From the NCBI GenBank assembly GCA_041504365.1, contig CP167917.1, forward strand, positions 496,001 through 560,000: DNA of 64,000 nucleotides, read 5' to 3'. The notes under the pieces were generated by a model, which ran no database searches, was not told the DNA's origin, and saw only the letters and a program-made list of their open reading frames with translations. The translations under genes and the position numbers were made by a program. This document shows, one piece after another, positions 45,351-54,314 of the stretch. This DNA is from Dryocola sp. LX212 (GTDB lineage: Bacteria > Pseudomonadota > Gammaproteobacteria > Enterobacterales > Enterobacteriaceae). Numbering within the stretch: position 1 is the first letter of the stretch; each line of letters begins with the position of its first letter.

Positions 45351-46535
45351 CTACTTTTCATAAGGGGGAAAATGGCGTTTTTTATAGGCCGCCTTAAGCT
45401 TTTCCATGGCCAGATTCAGTACATGACGTGGGGCCGCAACATTTAACCTCATATGCTGTTCTCCCCCAGGACCGTACTGTTTACCCGGAGATAACCCTAA
45501 TCCGGCATCCTTGATAAAAAAGTCGGCTAGTTGTTCGTCATTCATGCCCAGCTTTGTAGCATTAAGAAATAGTAAATAAGACGCTCCCCCGTGCACAACT
45601 GAAATGTCTGGACAATCTTTGCTAATTGCCTCCTTCACAAAATTTACATTATCCGCGAGATAGTGTAGTAATTTCTGATACCAATCTTCACAATAGGTGA
45701 ATGAAGAATAAATAACCGCCTGCTGAAGATAATTTGTTTCGGCAAGATGGCATTGTTCAAGGAATCCAAATAGCTTTTCACGTAATCGTGGATTCGTAAT
45801 AATCATAAAGCCCCCCTGTACGCCCGGAACATTAAATGTTTTTCCTGGGGAGTGCAGAATCACCGATTGGTTGGCTGTATCTCTATCAATATTAAAAAAT
45901 GGCGTGTGTGCTTCCTCAGAAAAAACCAAATCACAATGCACTTCATCTGATATTATCACGACGTTTTCATCATGGCAGCAACGCTGTATTTTTGATAGCG
46001 TTTCCTTTCTCCATACCACTCCTCCTGGATTATGAGGGGAAACCAATAAAAATACCCGGCATTGTTTCAGCTTTTCTCTGAAATCGATCCAGTCAATCTC
46101 AAAAGTGCCGCCCTTTTCAATTAGCCGGGACTGGATGAGATTGCGTTCACACCCTGGAACTAAATCCCGGTATGGGTCGTATATCGGCGTTAGCGTCAGA
46201 ATATTATCCCCCCGTTGAGTCAGCGCCAACAAGGATAAAACAACTGACTTAATTACCCCAGGGACAAAATGTATCCACTCATCTTTTACCTCACAGTTAT
46301 ACCTTTTTTTATACCATTGAATCACAGCCTTCTTCCAGCATGGATAGTCGATGTTATATCCCTGAATCGGCTGTGAAGCAACGGAATTCATTTCAGATAA
46401 AATTGCATCAGGCGTGTTGAAATCCATATCTGCAATCCATAAAGGTATAACCGTTTCTGTGCCGAACATTTTTTTCATCTGCCCCGTTTTGCGGGAAGTG
46501 CGGTCTCTGGAAACAATAAGATCAAATAAAGACAT
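45351..46535 (-). CDS. PatB/MalY-family PLP-dependent C-S lyase (cystathionine beta-lyase type)
   Basis: 394 residues, fold type I. MPLWIADMDF-like opening (VIPLWIADMDFNTPDA), SPHNPGG, the Asp of ISDEVHCDLV, PLP lysine in SPGKTFNVPG and a C-terminal RLNVAAPR. MalY/PatB enzymes cleave C-S bonds of cystathionine or other cysteine conjugates to give a thiol, pyruvate and ammonia. No MalT-regulator features can be judged. It is third in the reverse run AraC-NhaC-lyase, 41 bp after the antiporter gene; its substrate may be what the antiporter brings in. Confidence 0.88.
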   Translation of the reverse strand: MSLFDLIVSRDRTSRKTGQMKKMFGTETVIPLWIADMDFNTPDAILSEMNSVASQPIQGYNIDYPCWKKAVIQWYKKRYNCEVKDEWIHFVPGVIKSVVLSLLALTQRGDNILTLTPIYDPYRDLVPGCERNLIQSRLIEKGGTFEIDWIDFREKLKQCRVFLLVSPHNPGGVVWRKETLSKIQRCCHDENVVIISDEVHCDLVFSEEAHTPFFNIDRDTANQSVILHSPGKTFNVPGVQGGFMIITNPRLREKLFGFLEQCHLAETNYLQQAVIYSSFTYCEDWYQKLLHYLADNVNFVKEAISKDCPDISVVHGGASYLLFLNATKLGMNDEQLADFFIKDAGLGLSPGKQYGPGGEQHMRLNVAAPRHVLNLAMEKLKAAYKKRHFPPYEK

Positions 46536-46576
46536 TTTTTACCGTCGCATTGATATTAAAATAGATTTTCTTTCAT

Positions 46577-48025
46577 TCAGGATACAGTCAGATTTTCAGG
46601 GTCGTCTTCCTTTTCATAAGGGGCAATACCTATACCCGTTGCCGCCCACAGGAGAGCAAAGAATACACCGCTATAACATAGAATGGCCCAGGGAAGATAA
46701 TCAAGGGTCGCGACGCCCAGCATTGTGGCACAATATACTCCCGAGGCCGACCACGGGATTATGGGCTCAACTACCGTGCCCGCATCTTCTGTGGTTCTGG
46801 ACAGGTTTTTAGCAGCGAGCCCTCTTCTTTTATATTCGTCTTTAAATGCATCTCCGCACAGTAACAGTGGCAGTGTGCCATTTGCCGTACAGGCGCATAT
46901 AGTGAAAGCACACAGAATCGTTGTAAATATTAACCTGAAAGTGGATTTTACCCCTTCAGTCATTCTATGAATAACCGTATGTAAAGAGCCCGTTGCACTC
47001 ATGGCACCTGCAAAGCTGAATGCGCTGAAAACGGTAACGAAACTGCTGAACATAGAGATGGCACCACCGCGCTCCAGCAGGCGTGGCATATCTGGAGACA
47101 GCACTGAAATATCGACGCCATCAGCCATATTTAACCTGAAACCGCTTACTATGGACTCGCCAACAGATGCGGGCGTAAATGACTGCAAAAGAATTGCCAA
47201 AACGACAGAAACCAGCGTAGACAGAAATAGCATTGGAATAGGTGGTTTTTTGCTTAAGGAGCCATAAAGTACAATCATTGGTGGCAATATCAGAAGAATA
47301 TTGAAATTGTATATTTCATCAATGGATGTCATTAGCCGAGTAATTGTCTCCGGGGTTGTTGCTGAAACGTCAATATTTAAACCCATGTAAGAATAGACAA
47401 TACAGCAGAGGATGAATCCGGGGCCCGTTGTCCATAGCAAATGGCCTATATGAGAGTACAAATTCACGCCTGCCGCTAATGCTGCCATATTCGTCGAATC
47501 GGAGACTGGAGAAAGCTTGTCCCCAAACCAGCATCCAGACACAATGGCGCCCGCAGCAATCGCCAGGGGAATATTCAGCCCGATAGCGACGCCTATCATG
47601 GCAATGCCTATGGTTCCGATAGATCCCCATGAGGTGCCAGTGCAAACAGAAATAAGAGCCCCCAGAAGGAAGGCGGAAATATAGTAGTACTGTGGGTTTA
47701 TGACTTTAAGACCATAATAAATTATCATAGGAATGGTGCCAGACACCATCCATGCGCCAATAAGAAAACCAATGCTTGCTACAATTAAAATTACAGGTAA
47801 GGCTTCTGATATTTTTGTACATATAGCTTTCAAAATGTCATCCCAGGTATAACCATGGGCAATCGCGACAAAGGACGCTGTTGCTGTACCTAAAATTATC
47901 ATGGGTTCAGCGCGGATATTAAATGCGAAATATCCGATGCTGATTGCAGTTAACATAATAATCATCGGGAACAGGGACCAGAAAAAAGAGGGCCTCTGCT
48001 TATCCGTATTTGGAATGCTGTTCAT
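46577..48025 (-). CDS. NhaC-family Na+/H+ antiporter-like transporter
   Basis: 482 residues with about 11-12 membrane segments. Family text: FLLGALISVCTGTSWGSIGTIG and GAIVSGCWFGDKLSPVSDSTN, with the charged pair in the latter that is typical of NhaC. Many NhaC-like proteins outside Bacillus transport organic substrates rather than Na+. The link to a C-S lyase suggests transport of a sulfur-containing amino acid or conjugate, which is inference. Confidence 0.85.
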   Translation of the reverse strand: MNSIPNTDKQRPSFFWSLFPMIIMLTAISIGYFAFNIRAEPMIILGTATASFVAIAHGYTWDDILKAICTKISEALPVILIVASIGFLIGAWMVSGTIPMIIYYGLKVINPQYYYISAFLLGALISVCTGTSWGSIGTIGIAMIGVAIGLNIPLAIAAGAIVSGCWFGDKLSPVSDSTNMAALAAGVNLYSHIGHLLWTTGPGFILCCIVYSYMGLNIDVSATTPETITRLMTSIDEIYNFNILLILPPMIVLYGSLSKKPPIPMLFLSTLVSVVLAILLQSFTPASVGESIVSGFRLNMADGVDISVLSPDMPRLLERGGAISMFSSFVTVFSAFSFAGAMSATGSLHTVIHRMTEGVKSTFRLIFTTILCAFTICACTANGTLPLLLCGDAFKDEYKRRGLAAKNLSRTTEDAGTVVEPIIPWSASGVYCATMLGVATLDYLPWAILCYSGVFFALLWAATGIGIAPYEKEDDPENLTVS

Positions 48026-48103
48026 TTTAATTATTCCTGATCTTATGGAGTAGAATAGCTTTGCAAGTATTTGTTGTTTTCATTGGCTTGTTTATTAGGT
48101 GAT

Positions 48104-49048
48104 TTATCTTTCTTCTGGTAACGAAGTATGCAGAATGCGTTCATGACTCAATCTTCGGTACTCTTTCGGCGGTATGCCGACATGATTTTTGAAAATGCTG
48201 TAAAATCTACTGCTGGATGTAAAACCAGCCAGCGTTGCAATATCCATAATCGGTTTGTCGGTATCGCTCAGCAGTGCCCGAACATGATTAATGCGTAATG
48301 ACATAATGTATTGCTTGATCGACATTTGCATTGATTCTTTAAAAATACTCATGGCGTAGTGCGTATTTAATTTGACATGTTCAGCTATATCGTTAATCGC
48401 AAGCGGTTTATCACTGTTTGCGGCAATAAATTCAAGCATCTGGCTGACATAAAATTTCGCATGACGAGACGTGGGCTTGAGAGTAGATGAGGATATTTTC
48501 TGCACAGACACCGCAGACCATCCCGACATGCTAAAGCGTTTAAGCATCAGTGCAACTTCATCAATTGCTAGTTGTCGCACGTGCGGGTTAGGACTTTGGA
48601 GTTCCAGCTGCCAGCGCTGGATCTCAATAATGCTCAGCGGTTGTATGTTTTGGGAGCGTACAACCTTTCCGTGAGTTATATGATTAATTAACTCCCTTTC
48701 CAGGGGCCATGATAAAAAAAGATGCATAGGCAGGTTAATAATAGCCATCTTCTGGCAATTTCCCGGATCGGTTAACTGATGGGGAGTACATGCCCAGAAT
48801 AATGTCACATGCCCTTGCCGGAACTGCACGGATTCATCATTTATCAGGTAATTAACATTGTCGTCAAACGGTATATTTATTTCTACCTGTCCATGCCAGT
48901 GGCTATAAGACATTGCCAGGGGAGCACGGAGCTCAATCTCCATCCTTTGTGATTCTGAATACAGCGCCAGAGGGCTTTTGGTATGCTTATCATAGCTACG
49001 GCACATGTATGGATTATCCGGTAGCCGTGGGTAATTTTTATCTGCCAT
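48104..49048 (-). CDS. AraC-family transcriptional regulator
   Basis: 314 residues. An N-terminal cupin-like sensing domain (HGQVEINIPF, FRQGHVTLFWACTPH) is followed by two helix-turn-helix motifs (AINDIAEHVKLNTHYAMSIF and IMDIATLAGFTSSSRFYSIF with PKEYRR). ATG 49048 has GGAGTGAG at a good distance; GTG 49057 is an alternative. First gene of the reverse run, so it is the likely activator of the NhaC and C-S lyase genes. Confidence 0.92.
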   Translation of the reverse strand: MADKNYPRLPDNPYMCRSYDKHTKSPLALYSESQRMEIELRAPLAMSYSHWHGQVEINIPFDDNVNYLINDESVQFRQGHVTLFWACTPHQLTDPGNCQKMAIINLPMHLFLSWPLERELINHITHGKVVRSQNIQPLSIIEIQRWQLELQSPNPHVRQLAIDEVALMLKRFSMSGWSAVSVQKISSSTLKPTSRHAKFYVSQMLEFIAANSDKPLAINDIAEHVKLNTHYAMSIFKESMQMSIKQYIMSLRINHVRALLSDTDKPIMDIATLAGFTSSSRFYSIFKNHVGIPPKEYRRLSHERILHTSLPEER

Positions 49049-49231
49049 TGTACTCACTCCGGGCCAGCTGACTGAAAGGTATCTGCTACATTTTCATCTT
49101 ATCTTAATTACCTCCCGAATTTACCTACATTTTATTCAATCTATTCCCGGAAAGTCAGATTTCAGTGCGGTAGACGAGCATTCTGACTTTTCGGGAAGAA
49201 CTCTTCATGATAATCGTGTCACCTCCCTGCT

Positions 49232-49280
49232 TTTCTGAATAGGGATGCACGCCCAGTGCCTCAGCAATCAGCCTTTCTCG
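49232..49280 (-). pseudogene. Fragment of a Ner-like regulator gene
   Basis: Read on the reverse strand, RERLIAEALGVHPYSEKQ matches LIAEALGVHPSEIW of the regulator at 43041. About 16 codons remain, and the break falls where the truncated cassette gene begins. Confidence 0.65.
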
Positions 49281-49282
49281 AT

Positions 49283-49639
49283 AAAATTGATGAGCAGTTT
49301 GGCGGCATCACCGACGTGATAGCGATGAGCAGCACCATTCTTGGGCTGCCATTGCCAAAGACAAGAGGTAAGCCCTATGGCGCTACGCCTGGTACGCCCA
49401 TCGCCTCCAGCTCTCTGCGCCAGGCTCTCGACACTGAGCTACCCATGAGATTGGCGACGTTGACTCATGGGAGTATCGAAAGGCTCAAATCAAAGTACGT
49501 CACTAATCTGGAGGCTTTTATTGGCCGATGGGTTCCCGTTGTGGGGTGGGGGATGCTTGCCGGGGATGTGGCCCAAATCGTTTTTGAGGCGGTGAACACC
49601 TACAACATGATAGCCAGGAAAGAAGATCGCATCGGGTGA
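49283..49639 (+). pseudogene. 5'-truncated copy of the cassette's 152-aa gene (copy 3)
   Basis: From KIDEQFGGITDVIAM to NMIARKEDRIG it aligns with residues about 35-152 of the protein at 44017 (KTR-KP, GR-VP-GWG-LAGDVAQI, YNMIAR). The frame is open further left to 49256, but those codons come from the Ner fragment. Its stop overlaps the GTG of a DUF1493 remnant. Confidence 0.7.
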
Positions 49640-49741
49640 CTGACATCGAAGTAATGATGAAAAAGACGTTCCAAAATGGCTGTTTCCGACCGCTTATGGC
49701 TGAAAGCCGGGAAAGGGCGCATTGCGCGCCCCACACACTAA
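49636..49741 (+). pseudogene. DUF1493 and hcp starts joined by deletion (copy 3)
   Basis: GTGACTGACATCGAAGTAATG matches the start of the DUF1493 gene at 43555; after about ten codons it meets TTCCAAAATGGCTG, which matches the hcp start at 43891-43903. Twenty more codons run to a stop without Hcp features. About 300 bp of DUF1493 and nearly all of hcp are missing. Confidence 0.6.
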
Positions 49742-50916
49742 GAACGCAAAGTATCAAGCACCTCTTCAGATACCTCAGCCAGATATAAAGCAGGCAGCCC
49801 CTCGAAGTCCGATGTGAATAACACGTGGCGGTTGTCCGGTGTGAATGACGGATGTGGGTGCGTGACCTGGCGGTCGCCGTCGAGTACTTTCCACGAGCTG
49901 TTGTGCGCGGCCAGCGGGGCGTATTTGCTGGTTTTCGCGTCTAAGATGTAGAGCCACGGATCGTTTTCAATGGTGTGGCTGGCGGTGTCCTTAACGTCTA
50001 CCGGCGTGCCGGAGCCGTCGCCGACCAGTAGCGTGCCGTCTTCGTTGCTCATCAGGTGCGAGCAGCTGGGCATGGTCATCATCGCGCTGTCTTCGCCCGT
50101 CTGCGGGTCGAAGCGGCGGATGCAGCGGTCGCTGCGGCCTTTCTGGTACGAGACGTAAATCAGCGCCGAGCCGTCCGGCACCCAGAATTCGTGCGTGCAG
50201 CTTTCTCCTTCCGCGTGCTCTTTCACCTTGCGCACGTTGCTGCCGTCTTCATTCACAAGCCACATGCGGGCGTCCACCAGGTCGTGCGGGCCTTCGTGGC
50301 AGAAGGCGACGGTACCGTCGTCGAACGGGCGATAAATCGGGTGGCCCAGCCAGCCGTTCTCTTCGTGAATAACGCGGGATTTGCCGCTGTGCAGGTCGAC
50401 GCGCAGCAGGCGGCAGTGCGGCCTGCGGTGATAGAACGCCTGGAAGATTTTCCAGTCCGAGAGCGGCGTCCAGTCTTCGCGGGCGATCTCGATACCGACC
50501 AGGCTGGTGCATTCGCTGTTGGCGACCCAGGTGCCGTAGCCGACCCACTCTTCGGGGACCCGGTAAACCGTCTGTTCGCTGAAATCCGCCAGCGAAACGC
50601 GCTGGAGGCTGCGTTCGTTTTTAACGTAATACAGATGCTGGTCGTCCGGCGAGAGGAAGCCGCCAAAGGTGTTATCGCCCGGCCCCTCCGTCAGCTGCAC
50701 CGCCTTCTGGGTGGTTAGATCCAGCAGGTAATAGTTGCGGCTGCCGTCGAACTCCCCGGCAAACAGCAGGTGGCTGCCGTCGCGGGTAAAGCATTTCTGG
50801 TAGAAATAGTTGCGGTGGCACAGCACGTCCGCTGGTGTCAGGCGTGTAACTTTTGCGCCGGTTTGCGCATCCTTTACGCTGTGGAAATTAAACTGGATCT
50901 CAGAACCCTTTGCCAT
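49738..50916 (-). CDS. ogl: Oligogalacturonate lyase (PL22)
   Basis: 392-residue beta-propeller enzyme of the cytoplasm that splits short oligogalacturonates to 4-deoxy-5-keto-uronate units, late in pectin breakdown. The Mn-binding group is visible: H in TCTHEFWVPDG, H in SCSHLMSNEDG and QVTHPHPSFTPD (Q, H, H). GGAGGGGC lies before ATG 50916; the frame extends further upstream to 50979 without a ribosome site. A near-perfect KdgR operator lies 20 bp upstream. Divergent from the transporter at 51159, forming an uptake-and-cleavage pair. Confidence 0.94.
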   Translation of the reverse strand: MAKGSEIQFNFHSVKDAQTGAKVTRLTPADVLCHRNYFYQKCFTRDGSHLLFAGEFDGSRNYYLLDLTTQKAVQLTEGPGDNTFGGFLSPDDQHLYYVKNERSLQRVSLADFSEQTVYRVPEEWVGYGTWVANSECTSLVGIEIAREDWTPLSDWKIFQAFYHRRPHCRLLRVDLHSGKSRVIHEENGWLGHPIYRPFDDGTVAFCHEGPHDLVDARMWLVNEDGSNVRKVKEHAEGESCTHEFWVPDGSALIYVSYQKGRSDRCIRRFDPQTGEDSAMMTMPSCSHLMSNEDGTLLVGDGSGTPVDVKDTASHTIENDPWLYILDAKTSKYAPLAAHNSSWKVLDGDRQVTHPHPSFTPDNRHVLFTSDFEGLPALYLAEVSEEVLDTLRS

Positions 50917-50935
50917 TGCCCCTCCGTCATTCATT

Positions 50936-50955
50936 AACTGAAATATCATTTCATT
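50936..50955 (-). promoter_or_regulatory. KdgR operator upstream of ogl
   Basis: Reverse strand AATGAAATGATATTTCAGTT fits the KdgR consensus AATRAAAYRNYRTTTYRTTT at 19 of 20 positions. KdgR represses pectin genes until 2-keto-3-deoxygluconate appears, so this predicts pectin-inducible ogl. Confidence 0.8.
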
Positions 50956-51122
50956 TATATAAAAACACGCTACCACCAAAATTTTATCCCGTCCTTCTCC
51001 CGGCGATTAATCTGTTACCCGCGTTGCAAAAACGGATAAAAAACCATCGCCAACCGGTTTAACTGTGAGCAAATTCACAACAATGCCGGTCATTGCATCC
51101 TATAAAACGCAGGGTCCACAAA

Positions 51123-51143
51123 AATAAAACAACGGTTTAATTT
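51123..51143 (+). promoter_or_regulatory. Weak KdgR-like site upstream of the transporter
   Basis: AATAAAACAACGGTTTAATTT resembles a KdgR half-site pair but has one extra base and a mismatch. Suggestive only because of its place 16 bp before the transporter ATG. Confidence 0.25.
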
Positions 51144-51158
51144 ACCTCAGGGGTAACG

Positions 51159-52718
51159 ATGACAGCGGAAAAACCCATTTTATTCAGACATCAGCTGGCC
51201 TATGGCGGCGGCAACTTGCTGGGGAGCGGCGCGTTAGCCATCGCCGGCATCTGGCTACTCTATTTTTACACGACCTTCTGCGGCCTGACGCTGCTGGAAG
51301 CGTCGGCCATCTTCTCCGTCGCCAGCATCATCGACGCCATCAGCAATCCGCTGATGGGCTATCTGTCGGATAACTTTGGCAAAACCCGCCTCGGTAAACG
51401 CTTTGGCCGCCGCCGCTTCTTTATCCTGCTCGGCATCCCGCTGATGCTGGTTTACCCGCTGCTGTGGGTCGAGGGCTTTGGCTTCTGGTACTACCTTTCC
51501 ACCTACGTGCTGTTCGAGCTGATTTACACGTCGGTGATGGTGCCGTACGAAACGCTCGCCACGGAAATGACCACCGACTTCTCGGCGCGCTCAAAGCTCA
51601 CCGGCTATAAGGCCATCTTCGGTAAAATCGCCAACTTCCTCGCCGCGATCATTCCCGGCCAGTTCATTCTTCTTTATGGCAAAGACTCCGCGCAGCCCTT
51701 CTTCTATACGGCGCTCACCTACGGCGCGATCCTGTTCGTGGCGATAGGCATGCTTTACCTCTCTTCCTGGGAGCGGCCGGTGGAAGAGACGACGCCTGTG
51801 GACGAGAAGAAAATGACGCTCGGCAAAACCATGCTGACGCTGCTGCGCGACATGAAATCGACCTTCCATCTGCGTGTGTTCCGCAAGCATCTGGGCATGT
51901 ACCTGTGCGGCTTCGGGGCGGAGTGGCTGTTCGCGTCGATCTTTACCTACTTCATTATCTTCGTGCTGCAGTACGATCCGGCGATGGTGGCGGGGCTGAG
52001 CAGCCTGAACTCGATCCTGCAGCTTTGCTCCACGGCGATCTTTATCGGTATCTGCGTGAAGCACGGCTTCAGCAAGCCGTATATCCTGGCGCTGGGGATC
52101 GTGGTGTTCACGGTGATCTGCTACAGCCTGCTGCACTTCCTGCATCTGCCGCAGCAGTACGCCACGGCGGCGATGCTGACCATTACGGTGGTGTTCGGCA
52201 TCGGCACCGGCGGCGTGTATTACATCCCGTGGACGGTCTACACCTTCCTGGCGGATATTGACGAGGCCTTTACGGGCCGCCGCCGCGAGGGTATTTACGC
52301 GGGGGCCATGACCTTCTCCGGCAAGCTGATGCGCTCGGTTATCGTCTTCGTGATGGGGGCCATCCTCAGCTTCTACGGCTTCCAGTCCAAATCCCACACC
52401 CAGCCGGAAAGCGCGGTCACCGCCATTGCCGTGGTGTTCTGCGTGGGCGTGGTGGCGCTGGCGTTAATGGCGATGGTGTTCAGCGCGCAGATGAAGCTGA
52501 ACCGCAAAACGCACCTGGTGGTGCTGGGCGAAGTCGCCAGAATCAAGGCGGGCGGGCAGATAGCTGATATCGAACCGGACGTTCGCGCGGTGATGGAAGA
52601 GCTGATCGGCTATCCGTATGAAGCGTGCTGGGGCAACAGCAAGGTATGCCGCAAAATCTTCGATACGCCAGCCGTGGAGGTAGCCGCGCCTGCTCCGGTG
52701 AGCCTGACGCGACCCTGA
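51159..52718 (+). CDS. togT: TogT-like oligogalacturonide transporter (GPH family)
   Basis: 519 residues, 12 predicted membrane helices. GPH-family marks: LAYGGGNLLGSGAL at the N-terminus, DAISNPLMGYLSDNFGKTRLGKRFGRRR between helices 2 and 3 (the loop is longer than shown here), and a PYETLATEMT segment. It is a cation symporter; the substrate is inferred from divergence with ogl, as in Dickeya togT. A cytoplasmic tail of about 80 residues ends the protein. Confidence 0.85.
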   Translation: MTAEKPILFRHQLAYGGGNLLGSGALAIAGIWLLYFYTTFCGLTLLEASAIFSVASIIDAISNPLMGYLSDNFGKTRLGKRFGRRRFFILLGIPLMLVYPLLWVEGFGFWYYLSTYVLFELIYTSVMVPYETLATEMTTDFSARSKLTGYKAIFGKIANFLAAIIPGQFILLYGKDSAQPFFYTALTYGAILFVAIGMLYLSSWERPVEETTPVDEKKMTLGKTMLTLLRDMKSTFHLRVFRKHLGMYLCGFGAEWLFASIFTYFIIFVLQYDPAMVAGLSSLNSILQLCSTAIFIGICVKHGFSKPYILALGIVVFTVICYSLLHFLHLPQQYATAAMLTITVVFGIGTGGVYYIPWTVYTFLADIDEAFTGRRREGIYAGAMTFSGKLMRSVIVFVMGAILSFYGFQSKSHTQPESAVTAIAVVFCVGVVALALMAMVFSAQMKLNRKTHLVVLGEVARIKAGGQIADIEPDVRAVMEELIGYPYEACWGNSKVCRKIFDTPAVEVAAPAPVSLTRP

Positions 52719-52902
52719 TAGCTAAAGCCTCAGGCGGCGTTTAACCTTCATTTTTGTGAGGTTGTTCAAAGCCTGAGAGATCGCTGTTCTGTTTATGGCA
52801 ATACCCGCATCAATCCCTCAAAAAACAATTCGGGACAGGCGAATACTGAAGTCAGTAAAGCATATGACCTGAAAAGAAAATAAATCACCGGAGGGATATG
52901 CG

Positions 52903-53100
52903 ATGAATCAAACGAACCTACAGGCAGTAAAAAACTTCGACTTTCTGGCCCGCAGCTTTGCCCGCATGCAGGCATTAGGGCAGTCCGTCGATATCCAGGC
53001 CGTTACCGGCAATATGAATGAAGAGCAAAAAATCTGGTTTTGCGAGCGTTATAAGCAGTACTGCCGCCAGGCAACCAGCGCGCTTGAGCTGGAACATTAA
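52903..53100 (+). CDS. glgS: Surface composition regulator GlgS (ScoR)
   Basis: 65 residues with [12 protein letters not shown] and [14 protein letters not shown], plainly GlgS. In E. coli this small protein is under RpoS and affects glycogen, motility and fimbriae. GGAGGGATATGCG precedes the ATG. A strong terminator follows. Confidence 0.93.
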   Translation: MNQTNLQAVKNFDFLARSFARMQALGQSVDIQAVTGNMNEEQKIWFCERYKQYCRQATSALELEH

Positions 53101-53111
53101 TCACTTCACCC

Positions 53112-53134
53112 AACGGGCCTTCGGGCCCGTTTTT
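53112..53134 (+). terminator. glgS terminator
   Basis: AACGGGCC/GGCCCGTT stem with a TTCG tetraloop and T run. Confidence 0.88.
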
Positions 53135-53155
53135 CATTCTCTGTAATCTGGTTTT

Positions 53156-53186
53156 GTAGGGGAGACGCTGCGCTTTCCCGACCTAC
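53156..53186. repeat. REP-like palindrome
   Basis: GTAGGGGAGACGC pairs imperfectly with GCGCTTTCCCGACCTAC; typical of intergenic repeats in this family. It lies in the roughly 300-bp glgS-murQ gap, whose remainder holds the murQ promoter. Confidence 0.55.
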
Positions 53187-53329
53187 GAATTCACCTCGCG
53201 GCTCTTTTCTTCGCATCTGATGTAATAAAAAATTCCATCCATCAACAATGATTATTTCTTATTTATTAAATTCTTATGCTTGTTATGGGGCGGGGAATGC
53301 AATCTTATTCTGTCACATGGCCGGGTCTG

Positions 53330-53345
53330 CGTGATAAACGTCACT
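53330..53345 (+). promoter_or_regulatory. Candidate CRP site upstream of murQ
   Basis: CGTGATAAACGTCACT fits the CRP pattern TGTGA-N6-TCACA with one mismatch in each arm. E. coli murQP is under CRP and MurR control. The distance to a promoter is not resolved. Confidence 0.4.
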
Positions 53346-53404
53346 GTAATTGAATAATTTATTCCTTATCATGCAGCCATCGCAACCCAACGGACGTTCC
53401 ATCC

Positions 53405-54313
53405 ATGAAGATCAACTTAAACAAACTGGTTACCGAAAGCCGCAACCCGGCAAGCGCAGAAATCGACACTCTGCCGACTCTCGACATGCTCGCCGTCATC
53501 AACCAGCAGGACAAGCTGGTGCCGGTTGCCGTGGAGGCAACGCTGCCGCAGATCGCGCAGGTGGTTGATAAGGTTGTTGAGGCGTTCGGCCGCGGCGGCA
53601 GGCTGATTTACTGCGGCGCGGGTACGTCCGGGCGTCTGGGTATTCTGGATGCGAGCGAGTGCCCGCCAACTTACGGCACCCCGCGCGAGCAGGTCGTTGG
53701 GCTGATTGCGGGCGGGCATCCCGCTATTTTACAGGCGGTAGAAAACGCCGAAGACAGCCGCGAAATGGGCGAGCAGGATCTGCGGGATCTTAATTTTAAC
53801 GATCGGGATGTGCTGGTCGGGATCGCCGCCAGCGGGCGCACGCCGTACGTGCTGGGCGCAATGGCCTATGCGAAAAGCGTTGGCGCAACCGTCGCGGCTA
53901 TATCCTGTAACCCCGGCAGCGAAATGAGCGAGGCGGCGGATATCGCCATCGAGCCGGTAGTTGGTGCGGAAGTGGTGACCGGCTCTTCGCGCATGAAGGC
54001 GGGCACGGCCCAGAAGCTGATCCTGAATATGATCACCACCGGGGCGATGATCCGCAGCGGCAAGGTTTACGGCAACCTGATGGTGGACGTGGAGGCGACC
54101 AACGCCAAGCTGCTTCAGCGCCAGGTCAATATCGTGGTAGAAGCCACCGACTGCACGTCGGAAGAGGCGCAGAAGGCGCTCGGCGAATGCAACCGCCACT
54201 GCAAAACCGCCATTCTGATGATGCTAAGCGGCCTGTCGGCTACCGATGCGGGCGCGCTGTTAGCCAAACATCAGGGCTTCATCCGTAAAGCGCTGCAGGG
54301 GAATACACCATAA
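53405..54313 (+). CDS. murQ: N-acetylmuramic acid 6-phosphate etherase
   Basis: 302 residues. Splits MurNAc-6-P into GlcNAc-6-P and D-lactate during cell-wall recycling. SIS-domain text is clear: [28 protein letters not shown]-type core (about residues 60-85) and [16 protein letters not shown]. Two bases before the murP ATG region; the murQ-murP pair is an operon. No murR is seen in the window. Confidence 0.97.
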   Translation: MKINLNKLVTESRNPASAEIDTLPTLDMLAVINQQDKLVPVAVEATLPQIAQVVDKVVEAFGRGGRLIYCGAGTSGRLGILDASECPPTYGTPREQVVGLIAGGHPAILQAVENAEDSREMGEQDLRDLNFNDRDVLVGIAASGRTPYVLGAMAYAKSVGATVAAISCNPGSEMSEAADIAIEPVVGAEVVTGSSRMKAGTAQKLILNMITTGAMIRSGKVYGNLMVDVEATNAKLLQRQVNIVVEATDCTSEEAQKALGECNRHCKTAILMMLSGLSATDAGALLAKHQGFIRKALQGNTP

Positions 54314-54314
54314 C

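Noticed and set aside
45300-49800. Third copy of the leuX attachment repeat marking the right end of the second element
   Set aside because: I searched for the CCGGCCTTCG and AAATAGACCTCA stretches near the ogl border and saw no copy, so the right boundary rests only on gene content.
51591-52397. 268-aa reverse frame opposite the TogT-like transporter
   Set aside because: Composition (His/Arg/Gln-rich) is typical of antisense reading of GC-rich membrane protein genes, with no ribosome site.
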